From contig JAUCBJ010003383.1 in NCBI GenBank assembly GCA_032718475.1, positions 1 to 64,000 on the forward strand: a stretch of 64,000 nt of DNA. The letters are read 5' to 3'. The notes under the pieces are model-generated. The model made no database searches and was not told the origin of the DNA. It was given only the letters and a program-made list of their open reading frames with translations. A program made the position numbers and the translations under genes. The stretch's first letter is position 1, and every line of letters starts with the position of its first letter. The stretch comes from Nemertoderma westbladi (lineage: Eukaryota; Xenacoelomorpha; Nemertodermatida; Nemertodermatidae). Shown here piece by piece: positions 35,401 to 43,706 of this stretch.

Positions 35401-38246
35401 ACGCGAGTATTCTTAGCCCGCGAGTCCGAGTATTCTTAGCCCGCGGGTATTCTTGGCAATATTGAATTCTTAGCACGCGAGTCCGAGTATTCTTAGCCCG
35501 CGGGTATTCTTGGCAATATTGAATTCTTAGTACGCGAGTATTCTTAGCCCGCGGGCATTCTTGGCAATATTGAATTCTTAGCACCCGAGTCCGAGTATTC
35601 TTAGCCCGCGGATATTATTGGCAATATTGAATTCTTAGCACGCGAGTATTCTTAGCCCGCGGGTATTCTTGGCAATATTAAAGGATCAGGTTAGTAAAGG
35701 AGCAGGTTTCAGAGGCGTATTAGGGGGAACCAAAACAATAAACGTTATTGTTTTGCGGGCTATATTATGCCTTTTACTATATTATGCTTATTATGCCAAT
35801 CTGATGTAGCGATATGGACTACCTGTTATACCAATCTGAGGTATGGACCGGCTTTTATATTATACCAATCTAAGGTATGGACTGGCTGTTAGATTATATC
35901 ACCCTGAGGTATGCACTTGCTGTTTATATTATACCAATCTGGGGTATGTACTGGCTGTTAGATTATACCAATCTGAGGAATGGACTGGCTGTTATATTTT
36001 GCCATTCTGATGTACCGGTATAGACTACCTGTTATACCAATCTGATGTATGGACTGGCAATTAGATTATACCAATCTGAGGTATGGACTGGCTGTTAGAT
36101 TATACCAACCCCAGGTATGGATTGGCTGTTAGATTATACCAATCTGAGGTATGGACTGGCAGTTAGATTATACCAATCTGAGGTATGGACTGGCTGTTAA
36201 ATTATACCAACCTGAGGCATGTATGGACTGGCTGTTAGATTACACCAACCTGAGGTATGGACTGGTTGTTAGATTATACCAATCTGAGGTATGGACTGGC
36301 TGTTTTGTTTATATTATACCAATCTGAGGTATGGACTGGCAGTTAGATTATACCAATCTGATGTATGGACTGGCTGTTAGATTATACCAACCCCAGGTAT
36401 GGATTGGCTGTTAGATTATACCAATCTGAGGTATGGACTGGCAGTTAGATTATACCAATCTGAGGTATGGACTGGCTGTTAAATTATACCAACCTGAGGC
36501 ATGTATGGACTGGCTGTTAGATTACACCAACCTGAGGTATGGACTGGTTGTTAGATTATACCAATCTGAGGAATGGACTGGCTGTTATATTTTGCCATTC
36601 TGATGTACCGGTATAGACTACCTGTTATACCGATCTGATGTATGGACTGGTTGTTAGATTATACCAATCTGAGGTATGGACTGGATGTTTTGTTTATATT
36701 ATACCAATCTGAGGTATGGACTGGCAGTTAGATTATACCAATCTGATGTATGGACTGGCTATTAGATTATACCAACCCCAGGTATGGATTGGCTGTTAGA
36801 TTATACCAATCTGAGGTATGGACTGGCAGTTAGATTATACCAATCTGATGTATGGACTGGCTGTTGGATTATACCAACCCGAGGTATGGATTGGCTGTTA
36901 GATTATACCAATCTGAGGTATGGACTGGCTGTTTTGTTTATATTATACCAATCTAAGGTATGGACTGGCTGTTAGATTATACCAATCTAAGGAATGGACT
37001 GGCTGTTAGATTATACCAATCTAAGGAATGGACTGGCTGTTAGATTATACCAACCCGAGGTATGGATTGGCTGTTAGATTATACCAATCTGAGGTATGGA
37101 CTGTCTGTTATATTATACCAATCTGAGGTATGGACTGTCTGTTATATTATACCAATCTGATGTATGGACCTGTTAGATTATACCAACCTGAGGTATGGAC
37201 TGGCTGTTAGATTATACCAATCTGATGTATGGACTGGCTGTTAAATTATACCAACCTGAGGCATGTATGGACTGGCTGTTAGATTATACCAACCCGAGGT
37301 ATGTATTGGCTGTTAGATTATACCAATCTGAGGTATGGACTGGCTGTTAAATTATACCAACCTGAGGCATGTATGGACTGGCTGTTAGATTACACCAACC
37401 TGAGGTATGGACTGGTTGTTAGATTATACCAATCTGAGGTATGGACTGGCTGTTTTGTTTATATTATACCAATCTGATGTATGGACTGGCTGTTAGATTA
37501 TACCAATCTGATGTATGGACTGGCTGTTAGATTATACCAACCCGAGGTATGGATTGGCTGTTAGATTATACCAATCTGAGGTATGGACTGGTTGTTAGAT
37601 TATACCAATCTGAGGTATGGACTGGCTGTTAAATTATACCAACCTGAGGCATGTATGGACTGGCTGTTAGATTACACCAACCTGAGGTATGGACTGGTTG
37701 TTAGATTATACCAATCTGAGGTATGGACTGGCTGTTTTGTTTATATTATACCAATCTGATGTATGGACTGGCTGTTAGATTATACCAACCCCAGGTATGG
37801 ATTGGCTGTTAGATTATACCAATCTGATGTATGGACTGGTTGTTAGATTATACCAATCTGAGGTATGAACTGGCTGTTTTGTTTATATTATACCAATCTA
37901 AGGTATGGACTGGCTGTTAGATTATACCAATCTAAGGAATGGACTGGCTGTTAGATTATACCAACCCGAGGTATGTATTGGCTGTTAGATTATACCAATC
38001 TGATGTATGGACTGGCTGTTAGATTATACCAACCCGAGGTATGTATTGGCTGTTAGATTATACCAATCTGATGTATGGATTGGCTGTTAGATTATACCAA
38101 TCTGAGGTATGGACTGGCTGTTAGATTATACCAACCTGATGTACGGGTTTGGATTGGCCGCAATGCTCTCACTGTATTACCGGGAAACTTTCTCCCAAGA
38201 GTTTGAGTCGAAATTCGTTGGATTAGCTTTACCAAATATTCAGGAG
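23290..38246 (-). CDS. BMP3/GDF10-like: BMP3/GDF10-like TGF-beta ligand, 6 exons in window (5' end not identified)
   Basis: Exons in transcript order: 38246-38136, 34696-34446, 32595-32256, 26332-26170, 24073-23938, 23475-23290. All five junctions keep phase (1, 0, 1, 2, 0) with GT-AG borders, giving about 395 residues. The propeptide part includes GNTVRALRP and [11 protein letters not shown]. Basic sites ([16 protein letters not shown]) mark possible furin cleavage. The C-terminal domain has all seven cystine-knot cysteines: [30 protein letters not shown] and LSCSCQ-stop. [16 protein letters not shown] and [10 protein letters not shown] are strongly BMP3/GDF10-like. The product would be a secreted dimeric signalling ligand acting through type I/II serine kinase receptors. 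The signal peptide exon was not found. ADMP or another BMP subfamily is less likely. Confidence 0.92.
23938..24073 (-). CDS. BMP3/GDF10-like: BMP3/GDF10-like exon, first half of cystine knot
   Basis: Acceptor TTTTGAAG|G and donor ACAAAA|GTAAGT. Encodes [29 protein letters not shown] and [15 protein letters not shown], matching the conserved first strand, the GW-x-x-x-I-x-P turn and the YYCxGxC motif of TGF-beta ligands. Confidence 0.97.
24225..24400. repeat. Degenerate repeat (GGGATGG..ATAGGGCCAC type)
   Basis: AGGGATGG, ATAGGGCCA and ACGCAAACAT words recur three to four times with imperfect spacing. They appear to be the remains of a tandem or dispersed repeat inside a BMP3-like intron. Confidence 0.5.
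25382..25840 (+). CDS. Hypothetical protein with CxxC...CxxC (zinc-ribbon-like), 152 aa
   Basis: Unrecognised. Starts [15 protein letters not shown], is Lys/Arg-rich in the middle ([11 protein letters not shown]), then has CSHCQSSW and FLCGVC about 30 residues apart, which could bind one zinc. The last third (RYYYYKERQ onward) looks less protein-like, so the true coding part may end or splice near GIPR at about 25,720. Codon usage is less AT-rich than the flanks. It sits opposite to the BMP3-like gene, between inverted motifs, so a transposon-encoded accessory protein is possible. Confidence 0.4.
   Translation: MNIGTQQNQRLSQVGMVTSKPARLSTRIQLQNTNANNKLKANRTSSEESVIETKKRKPKPREWTTAKIECSHCQSSWTEIETPIADGLDLSNQNFLCGVCAAVKIESVEAGIPRYYYYKERQPAFSKYILIQNRSNAKRLIMKTSTALIIFL
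25935..25957. repeat. Poly-G tract
   Basis: G-rich stretch GGGTGGGGGGAGGG followed by about 17 G. It is a G-quadruplex candidate; the length is uncertain in any assembly. Confidence 0.85.
26170..26332 (-). CDS. BMP3/GDF10-like: BMP3/GDF10-like exon, linker to the mature domain
   Basis: Acceptor CACCCAG|GT and donor AAAACG|GTGAGT. The exon is open and its phases (2 bases in, 2 bases out) exactly fill the mismatch between exons 32595-32256 and 24073-23938. Encodes [15 protein letters not shown], then a Lys/Trp-rich [19 protein letters not shown] that joins to RRKYLPC. Position and phase, rather than homology, support it. Confidence 0.85.
26340..26650. repeat. AT-rich low-complexity sequence
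   Basis: Repeated ATAATTGTATA words (26,350-26,410), then T-rich DNA. No coding signal. It separates the BMP3-like linker exon from LINE family B. Confidence 0.8.
26690..28478 (+). pseudogene. RTE-like LINE family B, 5' and central part
   Basis: Plus-strand pieces: endonuclease end ([41 protein letters not shown]), a TAA at 27,134, then in the same frame the linker and RT start ([36 protein letters not shown]). A deletion of part of the RT and a frame change follow near 28,020, then [33 protein letters not shown] and [10 protein letters not shown]. It is cut at about 28,480 by LINE family A copy 2. The C-terminal part resumes at about 30,155. It is related to but clearly distinct from family A. 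Confidence 0.82.
28482..30135 (+). mobile_element. LINE family A copy 2, 5' end intact, 3' half missing, nested in LINE family B
   Basis: Starts at CAGGTCAGGTCAGGTATTCT, the same 5' terminus seen at 51,320, then runs through the leader and the N-terminal and endonuclease coding region (ORF pieces 28,894-29,223; 29,236-29,427; 29,476-29,898; 29,995-30,135), with stops and one frame change. It ends abruptly within the coding sequence after [10 protein letters not shown], equivalent to about 4,535 in copy 1. LINE family B resumes immediately. Losing the 3' end while keeping the 5' end is opposite to the usual LINE truncation. Confidence 0.8.
30150..30320 (+). pseudogene. C-terminal end of LINE family B
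   Basis: [19 protein letters not shown], then [20 protein letters not shown] and [11 protein letters not shown] are the typical C-terminus of RTE-like RT proteins. It continues the family B copy broken at 28,478, with about 85 residues lost at the junction. The coding end runs into the 69-bp repeat. Confidence 0.75.
30321..30527. repeat. 69-bp tandem triplication of the LINE 3' end
   Basis: Units begin GAGAATCGGGAAGC at 30,321, 30,390 and 30,459. Each contains the last ~18 codons of the LINE B protein plus (TAG)n. Units 2 and 3 appear identical. The trinucleotide at the unit joint suggests amplification of the LINE tail. Confidence 0.9.
30530..31600. other. Intron sequence, nothing recognised
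   Basis: T-rich stretch (TTTTTTGGTTTTTGG) at 30,530-30,550, then AT-rich unique-looking DNA. No supportable gene or repeat. Confidence 0.6.
31600..31822 (+). pseudogene. RT relic of LINE family A, plus strand
   Basis: Translates as [37 protein letters not shown] and [12 protein letters not shown], matching the RT start of the 2.6-6.2 kb copy ([32 protein letters not shown]). It contains one in-frame TAG. About 220 bp survives. Confidence 0.7.
31823..32255. other. Intron sequence, nothing recognised
   Basis: AT-rich sequence between the LINE relic and the BMP3-like propeptide exon. No ORF or repeat that I can support. Confidence 0.6.
32256..32595 (-). CDS. BMP3/GDF10-like: BMP3/GDF10-like exon, propeptide end with basic cleavage site
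   Basis: Acceptor GTTTAG|TTG and donor ATTATAG|GTAATT. Encodes [20 protein letters not shown] and [11 protein letters not shown] (a propeptide strand), a charged segment, and [16 protein letters not shown], which contains R-x-K-R type sites. It is locally much more GC-rich than its surroundings (about 32,270-32,580). Confidence 0.9.
32596..33530. other. Intron sequence, nothing recognised
   Basis: AT-rich, with a weak internal duplication of a CATTACTTAACGCCGT-like phrase near 32,780 and 32,930. No coding signal. Confidence 0.55.
33535..34010. repeat. Minisatellite of TCGATATTTTT units
   Basis: About twenty CTCGATATTTTT-type units, often with ACTCT or CAACA spacers, from about 33,700 to 34,010. 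Inverse-orientation units (AAAAATATCGAG) lie at 33,510-33,580, so the locus can fold back on itself. Confidence 0.85.
34127..34310. repeat. 35-bp minisatellite, 5 copies, ending in (CAACTA)n
   Basis: Unit TGGAGCTACTCTGCTAATAC followed by AACTACAACTACAAC, starting at 34,127, 34,162, 34,197, 34,232 and 34,267; effectively identical. Confidence 0.95.
34312..34359. repeat. Perfect 21-bp-stem hairpin
   Basis: TTTTTACAAGAAAACTCCAT plus A (34,312-34,332) is exactly inverted at 34,339-34,359 with a 6-nt TATATT loop. It directly abuts the 35-bp minisatellite. Confidence 0.9.
34446..34696 (-). CDS. BMP3/GDF10-like: BMP3/GDF10-like exon, propeptide core
   Basis: Acceptor TTTACAG|GC and donor GTCAAA|GTTAGT; 251 bases. 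Encodes [41 protein letters not shown] and [17 protein letters not shown], which follow the TGF-beta propeptide pattern (AAEL-x-I..., GW-x-x-F/V-D/N-V/I). NIS is a potential N-glycosylation site. Confidence 0.9.
34720..35215. other. Intron sequence, nothing recognised
   Basis: Contains a short local duplication (ATTCGTTTACTATTCCTT near 34,960-35,000). No gene or element recognised. Confidence 0.55.
35231..35682. repeat. 51/57-bp minisatellite, about 8 copies
   Basis: Units hold GAATTCTTAGCACGCGAGTA, TTCTTAGCCCGCGGGTATTC and TTGGCAATATT. Some carry an extra 6-bp GTCCGA. The unit contains GCCCGCGGG, unusually GC-rich for this intron. The array ends next to a piece of the 68-bp repeat family (35,690-35,745). 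Confidence 0.95.
35790..38136. repeat. 34-bp minisatellite array, about 2.3 kb, with higher-order structure
   Basis: Core unit TTATACCAATCTGAGGTATG plus GACTGGCTGTTAGA, roughly 65-70 copies. Variants (ATCTGATG, ACCCGAGG, ACCCCAGG, ACCTGAGGCATG, and a TTTTGTTTA insert) recur in the same order as larger blocks, for example near 36,060-36,310, 36,330-36,550 and 37,360-37,740. It lies in the intron after BMP3-like exon 38246-38136 and starts at that exon's donor site. Confidence 0.95.
38136..38246 (-). CDS. BMP3/GDF10-like: BMP3/GDF10-like exon, propeptide helix region
   Basis: Acceptor AATTTCAG|CT and donor ACATCAG|GTTGGT; a donor at CCC|GTACAT is also in the same phase. Encodes [17 protein letters not shown] and [12 protein letters not shown], matching the M-x-x-L-Y-x-R-x...N-x-V-R-x-x-x-P block of BMP propeptides. 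The donor lies at the very edge of the 34-bp array. Confidence 0.85.
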
Positions 38247-38249
38247 CTG

Positions 38250-38690
38250 AAATTAAATAATAATTATTAATATATAATACATGAAACATAAAATGAAAAC
38301 AAAAATCTCCTGTACAGTATGCTGGTATGTAGTAGATTCTTTGTCACATTTGACTTTGTCACTATTTTACTATTAAGGGCGGGTATACCATTTTCGTACA
38401 ACTCTTCGGTTTATAACTCACAGCGCTTCAAAATTGTTTGGATTTGGCTATAATTTGTAATATAGGTAGGAACCGTACAAATTGTAGAATTTGTAGAATA
38501 TGCTATTCTACATGAGAAATGAGAAAAAATTTATTTTCGCTATTTAATATAAGTTAATACTAGTTAATAATGAAAACAACTTGGTTGCGTTTAAAACCCT
38601 AAGGCTTTTATATTTTTGCATCTAGTCACAGGAATGTATTTTATATGATGACCAAGGATGGGGCAACAATTCTATCAGACGAAATTTTTG
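38250..38690. other. Intron sequence, nothing recognised
   Basis: AT-rich sequence upstream of the BMP3-like propeptide exon. No signal peptide exon or known repeat found. Confidence 0.55.
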
Positions 38691-38933
38691 AAAATCATTC
38701 TGGACTGCTAGGTGGCGCTACATATTTATGCTAATTTTTACGATTGTTATAAATAGTATTTTTATTAACTTAAATTTTCAAAAAGTTCTCTGATACTTTT
38801 ATGCAGGGTGGCTATGTAGACACCTACATAAATTTTCAGACTAATTGCTCAAAAATTGTTGAGGTAGTACTGTTAGGGTTTTTAAGTTGACAATTTCATA
38901 AAAAAAATAGGACATAATAGACCTTTCATTATA
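38690..38933. repeat. Left half of dispersed repeat split by insertion
   Basis: Matches 10,910-11,148 (AGGTGGCG, CAGGGTG-CTA-GTAGACACC, TTGCTCAAAAATTG, CCTTTCATTATA). The family continues at 44,515 after the inserted element. Confidence 0.75.
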
Positions 38934-39322
38934 CGAAGCTAGGACAATTCCGACCCGGACAATTTCGACCCACTGAGAGATCGAATGAAATTTCCATGGG
39001 TCGGAATTGTCCTAGGTCGGCATTGTCTTCGGTCGGAATTGTCCGGGTCGGAATGTCGGGATCCAAATAAATAAAATAATTTATCTATCTAATATATTTA
39101 ATAATTTATTATTTATTTATTTAATAATTTAAATACTTATTATCGGTAATCAATAACAAAAATCCGTGTTCTAGAACAATAATATTGTTCTCTTTTAAAT
39201 CAATAGGTAATACGTTTTAGAACATTTCCAAAAAAATTCGCAAAAACTAGCTAGTATTAAAAATTTGGTGGGGTGTGTGCCCAAAACACACTAGTAGCTC
39301 AATACACTCAATTCGAAAAGTA

Positions 39323-39695
39323 CTATGCAACTACACCATGTCCTGGAATATAGTGTCGTTAATCAGGTACCTGCGACCCCCCCCCCCCCCCAAAAAAAAA
39401 TTTTTTTTTTCTACAAATCGTGATGAGATTGCATGAAATTTGAAACAGAGATAGTTTCACCTCCCTCCTCCTCCGGAAGAATTTTTTTTGCTTTCAATCT
39501 ATGGCTACAAGTGTTTGATAGTGATTTGATAGTACCAATAGAAAGCTGCCCATGCAAGGATTCCAAATATGTAAAAATATTTAAATATTTGAATTTGGTT
39601 GGGAAACACCTGACATATGGGCATTCAAATGTTGCATGTATTTGCTTCTCCTGCAGGCCATTTATTCTATTTCATTAATGTACCATATTCTAGAA
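39323..39695 (+). repeat. Left arm of ~400-bp inverted repeat
   Basis: Inverted match to 43,284-43,706 with gaps: ACACCATGTCCTGGAATA, AGGTACCTGC, a C run, ATTGCATGAAATTTGAAACA, GTTTCACCTCCC, then GAATTTGGTTGGGAAA, CATTCAAATGTTGCATG and TACCATATTCTAGAA. A C run at about 39,367-39,381 corresponds to a G run in the other arm. Confidence 0.85.
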
Positions 39696-40193
39696 GCAAT
39701 TAGAGGAATTCCTGCAGATTCCTCTAGTATCCCTGGCATTCAACCTGAGAGCAGTTCCTCAATTGAGAGCTTGCTTGAGTCGGGTCCCCCAGGTCAGTCG
39801 GGTCCCCCAGGTCAGTCGGGTCCCCCAGTTCAGTCGGGTCCCCCAGGTCAGTCGGGTCCCCAAAGTCAATCGGGACCCCCAAGTCAGTCAGGGCCCCCAA
39901 GTCAGTCAAGTCCCCAATGTCAGTCAGGTCCCCCAGGTGTGGATGCAACAATAGAACCTGAGTCGGAGATAATGCAGAATACTTCAGAGCAAGGCTCAGA
40001 TGTGTTAGGCTTCAGTGCCATGGGGGTCTCACATCCAATTATACTAAATCCAGAGGCTCTCCCTCCTAAGGATGAATCTGACAGGCTTACCGATGGGTGG
40101 GATCTAGCAGACCTTATCCAGTCTCCTGGGAGTTCCATAGAGGAGTCAGATCCTTGGTACCTGAGATGGCGGACAGTTGTTGAATCAAAGTGA
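39636..40193 (+). CDS. Collagen-like GPPxQS repeat ORF (185 aa) of the RT element
   Basis: The ORF begins inside the left inverted arm. Residues about 50-105 are nine 6-residue units of the GPPGQSGPPGQS type (18-bp DNA repeats at 39,781-39,935), then an acidic Ser/Glu-rich C-terminus ending WYLRWRTVVESK. Gly-Pro-Pro spacing in sixes rather than strict triplets does not make true collagen. It probably formed the N-terminal region of the RT polyprotein, as the next open piece follows at 40,359. Function unknown. Confidence 0.5.
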   Translation: MYLLLLQAIYSISLMYHILEAIRGIPADSSSIPGIQPESSSSIESLLESGPPGQSGPPGQSGPPVQSGPPGQSGPQSQSGPPSQSGPPSQSSPQCQSGPPGVDATIEPESEIMQNTSEQGSDVLGFSAMGVSHPIILNPEALPPKDESDRLTDGWDLADLIQSPGSSIEESDPWYLRWRTVVESK

Positions 40194-40199
40194 ACCCTG

Positions 40200-42845
40200 T
40201 ACAGTCCCTGGTGGTCCTATTGGCCGCCATATTCTCTCTGCATTGGGCGTAGAAGTTAGCTTCTGGCCGAGCTCCCTCTGAGAGAGTGATCTTCTTTCAG
40301 GCCTGTATGCTACAAAGGGAAAAATCGATTGCCAAAGGGGCAGATATTCGTAGAGTAATTGAGCGGGCGCCTACGGTTGTGGAATGAAAAACAGTATGAT
40401 CAGCTTCTGGGCGAACTTCGATGCTGTAAATGGTCACTAGGTTCTGGCCATCCCAGGAGAAAACGTGATGGGGATGACCAACATTCAGAGCGGGTTTTCA
40501 CTCGACTAATTCTCCAAGGTAAAGTTATAAACGTAGTCCGATGGATAACAGAAAGGAACCAGGGTTCAGTTCTCGACCCACAGAGTGATACAATTGTGGG
40601 TGGTGAACTTCGACAACTTAAATCTAAACACCATGATGCTACTGCTGCAGTTTCCGAGTCTTTAATTGGCATGAGAACTCCCACCTCTAGTAGATGTCGA
40701 TGTTACTCCAACTCATATCGAAGCTGTGGCTCGGAAACTGCAGGGAGGCGCTGGACCAGGTGGGGCAGATGCCTCACTCTGGCATGACATGTTGCTAAGA
40801 CAAAGGACACAGAGTCAGCGTTTCCGTGAAGCTGTAGCACCACTCACGTGGAGACTTGCAAACAACATTATAGAGTGGGATTCAGTTAGGGCTCTAATGC
40901 CCAATCAGCAAATTGCACTTGATAAATGCCCAGGGGTTCACCCCATTGGGATTGGGGAATCCCTCCGCCGAGTACTTGGTAAGTGTTTGGCACTAGCTAC
41001 CTGTGATGACGTGGAACAGCTCTGTGGGTCTAATCAGTTATGTATTGGGTTACCAGCAGTATTGAGTCAGCAATCCATTCGGTACGGGACTTATTTAACG
41101 ACCACCAAGGACAAGGTTGGGGAGTGTTGCTAATCGACGCAAAGAATGCATTTAACAGTATAAATCGAGTAACAGCAATATGGCATATCAGGATATTGTG
41201 GCCCAGCCCCAGGTGTTCAAGGTTTATATTTAACACCTACACATGATATGCTCACCTAATAGTACATGGTGAAACAGGCGCTACTTGGATTCTGAGCAGA
41301 GAGGGGTTTAGTCAGGGGGACCCCCTGTCAATGCTGGGATATTGTGTAGCTCTTTACCCACTGATTGATAGGTTGCGAAGCCTAAAATATGCGATAGCCA
41401 AAATACAGGTGAACTAGCAATGTTTCGCTTGATTGGTTCGTTTTACTATCCAAACTAGGCCCCAGTCTAGGATATTACCGAGAGCCAGATAAGTGTTTTC
41501 TAGTGGTAGAAGAGCAAGATGAGGCTGCAGCATGCTCTATGTTTAGCAGTCTTGGTATAAAGACCGAGCACATTGTGAAGGGTAAACAGTCACTCGGAGG
41601 ATATGTTGGTAATAATTCTCTCTTGTTAAAATACGTATCGGAGAAAGTGCATAATTGGAAGAATAACATTGAACGGTTGTCAACCATTGCAATCAACCAA
41701 CCCCAAGCTGCCTATACTGCACTCACTCGATCCCTCCAATTCGAATGGTCATTCCTCCAGAGAGAGTGCCCTGCTGAGAATGATGAAATTTATGAGCCAA
41801 TTGAGCGAGCATTAGTCGATTCATTCCTTCCTGCATTACTTGGTGGTCAATTATTCCCTAGAGAAAGGGAAATATTCTCCCTGCCGGTATGATCAGGGGG
41901 TCTCTCCATCACAAACCCATGCAAAATGCAACTGCTGCTTACATTACATTAGATTACTTAGAACATTAGATTACATTGGATTACTTTAGACTTGCATCAG
42001 CATTCAAGAAATGTCCAGCTAGCCAGAAAAAATCACAGATCTGAAGTAGATGCTAATTGTGAGGCTACACTCTTAAGGCTGAAGGATGAGTTCTCTCAAA
42101 CCCGTCAATGAGCTATTGATCGAGCAGTCAATTCTAAATCTGCAGCATGGATCACAGTAACTCCCCTAGCTGTCAATCAAATCGATCTTTCAGTGAGCGA
42201 ATTTCGGGATGGGCTATCATTAAGGTATGGTCGCCCCTTAGTTGCAGCTCCTAATGTCTGTGATGGTTTTGGAGGAGCATTCCCATTAACACATGCTCTC
42301 GATTGTAAGAAAGGTGGGCTGGTCACCCTGAGACATAAAGAAGTACGGGATGCGCAGGGGGAACTGTTCGCACTCGCTTTCCCTGGAACAGCAGATCAAC
42401 GGGAGCCCATAATCAGAGAGAGTGATGAGAAGCAACACAGGGAGGGACTTCATGGAGACCTTTCAGTATGGGGATTCTGGCAGCTGAAACAAAGAGCGTT
42501 ATTCGATATTCGAGTCATTGACGATTGAATTCTTATGCAATCCGGCCAGTGTCCTCAGTTCTGTCAGGAGCTGAACGAAAGAAGAAACGCAAATACCTTG
42601 ATGCTTGCCTTCAACGCCAAGCAGATTTCTCTCCACTGGTATTGACTGTCGATGGTGTCCTTGCGACGGAGTATAGCATGGTAGGTACTAAGGAGGCTGG
42701 CAGACTTCCTTTCAGCCAAGTGGAACTAACCCTACTCAGTCACCATGCGGTACATAAAGGTGCGCCTTGCTTTCGCGACTCTCCGCGCCACCTGTGCCTG
42801 CTTCAGATCCGGTCGAACCCGCTGGTGCTGTCTCGGGGTCAGTGA
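40200..42845 (+). pseudogene. Reverse transcriptase with C-terminal Cys/His and nuclease-like region, decayed
   Basis: Pieces in order across frames: QYDQLLGELRCCKWSLGSG, ARKLQGGAGPGGADASLWHD, VHPIGIGESLRRVLGKCLAL, then RT blocks VLLIDAKNAFNSINR (41,123-41,167) and REGFSQGDPLSMLGYC (near 41,300). The YADD block expected next is missing: the sequence jumps at about 41,415 to GPSLGYYREPDKCFLVVEE and GIKTEHIVKGKQSLGGYVG. After 42,190 come FRDGLSLRYGRPL, HALDCKKGGLVTLRHKEVRD and FWQLKQRALFDIRVID. The last blocks suggest a zinc-binding segment and a PD-(D/E)XK-like core, as in restriction-like-endonuclease LINEs. Related RTs are common in cnidarians and other marine animals; the clade is not certain. 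Confidence 0.7.
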
Positions 42846-43283
42846 TGGGGCATCAGTCCCAAATCTAGCAGGCTAGAAGAAGAGCGAAATGCCGCGTGGA
42901 AAGTTCTACTGCAATACTGAAAACAGACGAGGATGTTATGAGGGATGATGAGGTTAGCTGTTGGAACTGCGACGGGGAGGTTGTTAACGAAACCAACATA
43001 GAGGCCAAGGTTCATTGCCAGGCTATTCGGTAGAGGAGTCTCGAAACCATTACCTCCAGAAAATACAACCTGTCTTACCTGCCACTGTAGGGTGCATTCA
43101 GAGTAAATGTTGATATACTGTTACATCTTTAATCATACTAATTATTATGTGCTATATTTAATTATTTTGATTATTATATGGATATTCACTAGAACATTTT
43201 GTTTATTCCAATACGTAGCTGGGCAACAATGCATTACCTCTTTAATTATACTATTATGTAGCTATTCATAAATAAACAAAATG

Positions 43284-43706
43284 TTCTAGAATATGGTATT
43301 TTTATTTAATAGAATAAAATAGCCTCTTGCAGATGCAAAACCATGCAACATTTGAACGTTCATATCTCAGCAATTTCCCAACCAAATTCAGATTATGTTA
43401 CATATTTCGAATCCTTACATCGCCAGCTTTCCATCAGTACCAAATAATCACGATAAGGTTGAAGAATACCTGGAGTGTAACTGGTGAAATATCACTGGAG
43501 ACACCTTTTTTAAATGCTTGTAGCTAAAGATTTAAAGCAAAAATAAAAATTCTGGCTCACCCATGGAGGAGAAGGGAGGTGAAACTAACTCTGTTTCAAA
43601 TTTCATGCAATCTCATAACGATTTGTAGAAAAATTTGGGGGGGGGGGGGGGGGCAGGTACCTGAATAACGGCACTATTCCAGGACATGGTGTATAAAACT
43701 GCATAG
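43284..43706 (-). repeat. Right arm of ~400-bp inverted repeat
   Basis: Inverse of 39,323-39,695, including the G run at about 43,637-43,654 and GGCAGGTACCTG. It has an extra ~50 bp in the middle relative to the left arm. Confidence 0.85.

Noticed and set aside
36784-36975. ORF with [14 protein letters not shown] repeats
   Set aside because: Low-complexity translation of the 34-bp minisatellite inside an intron.
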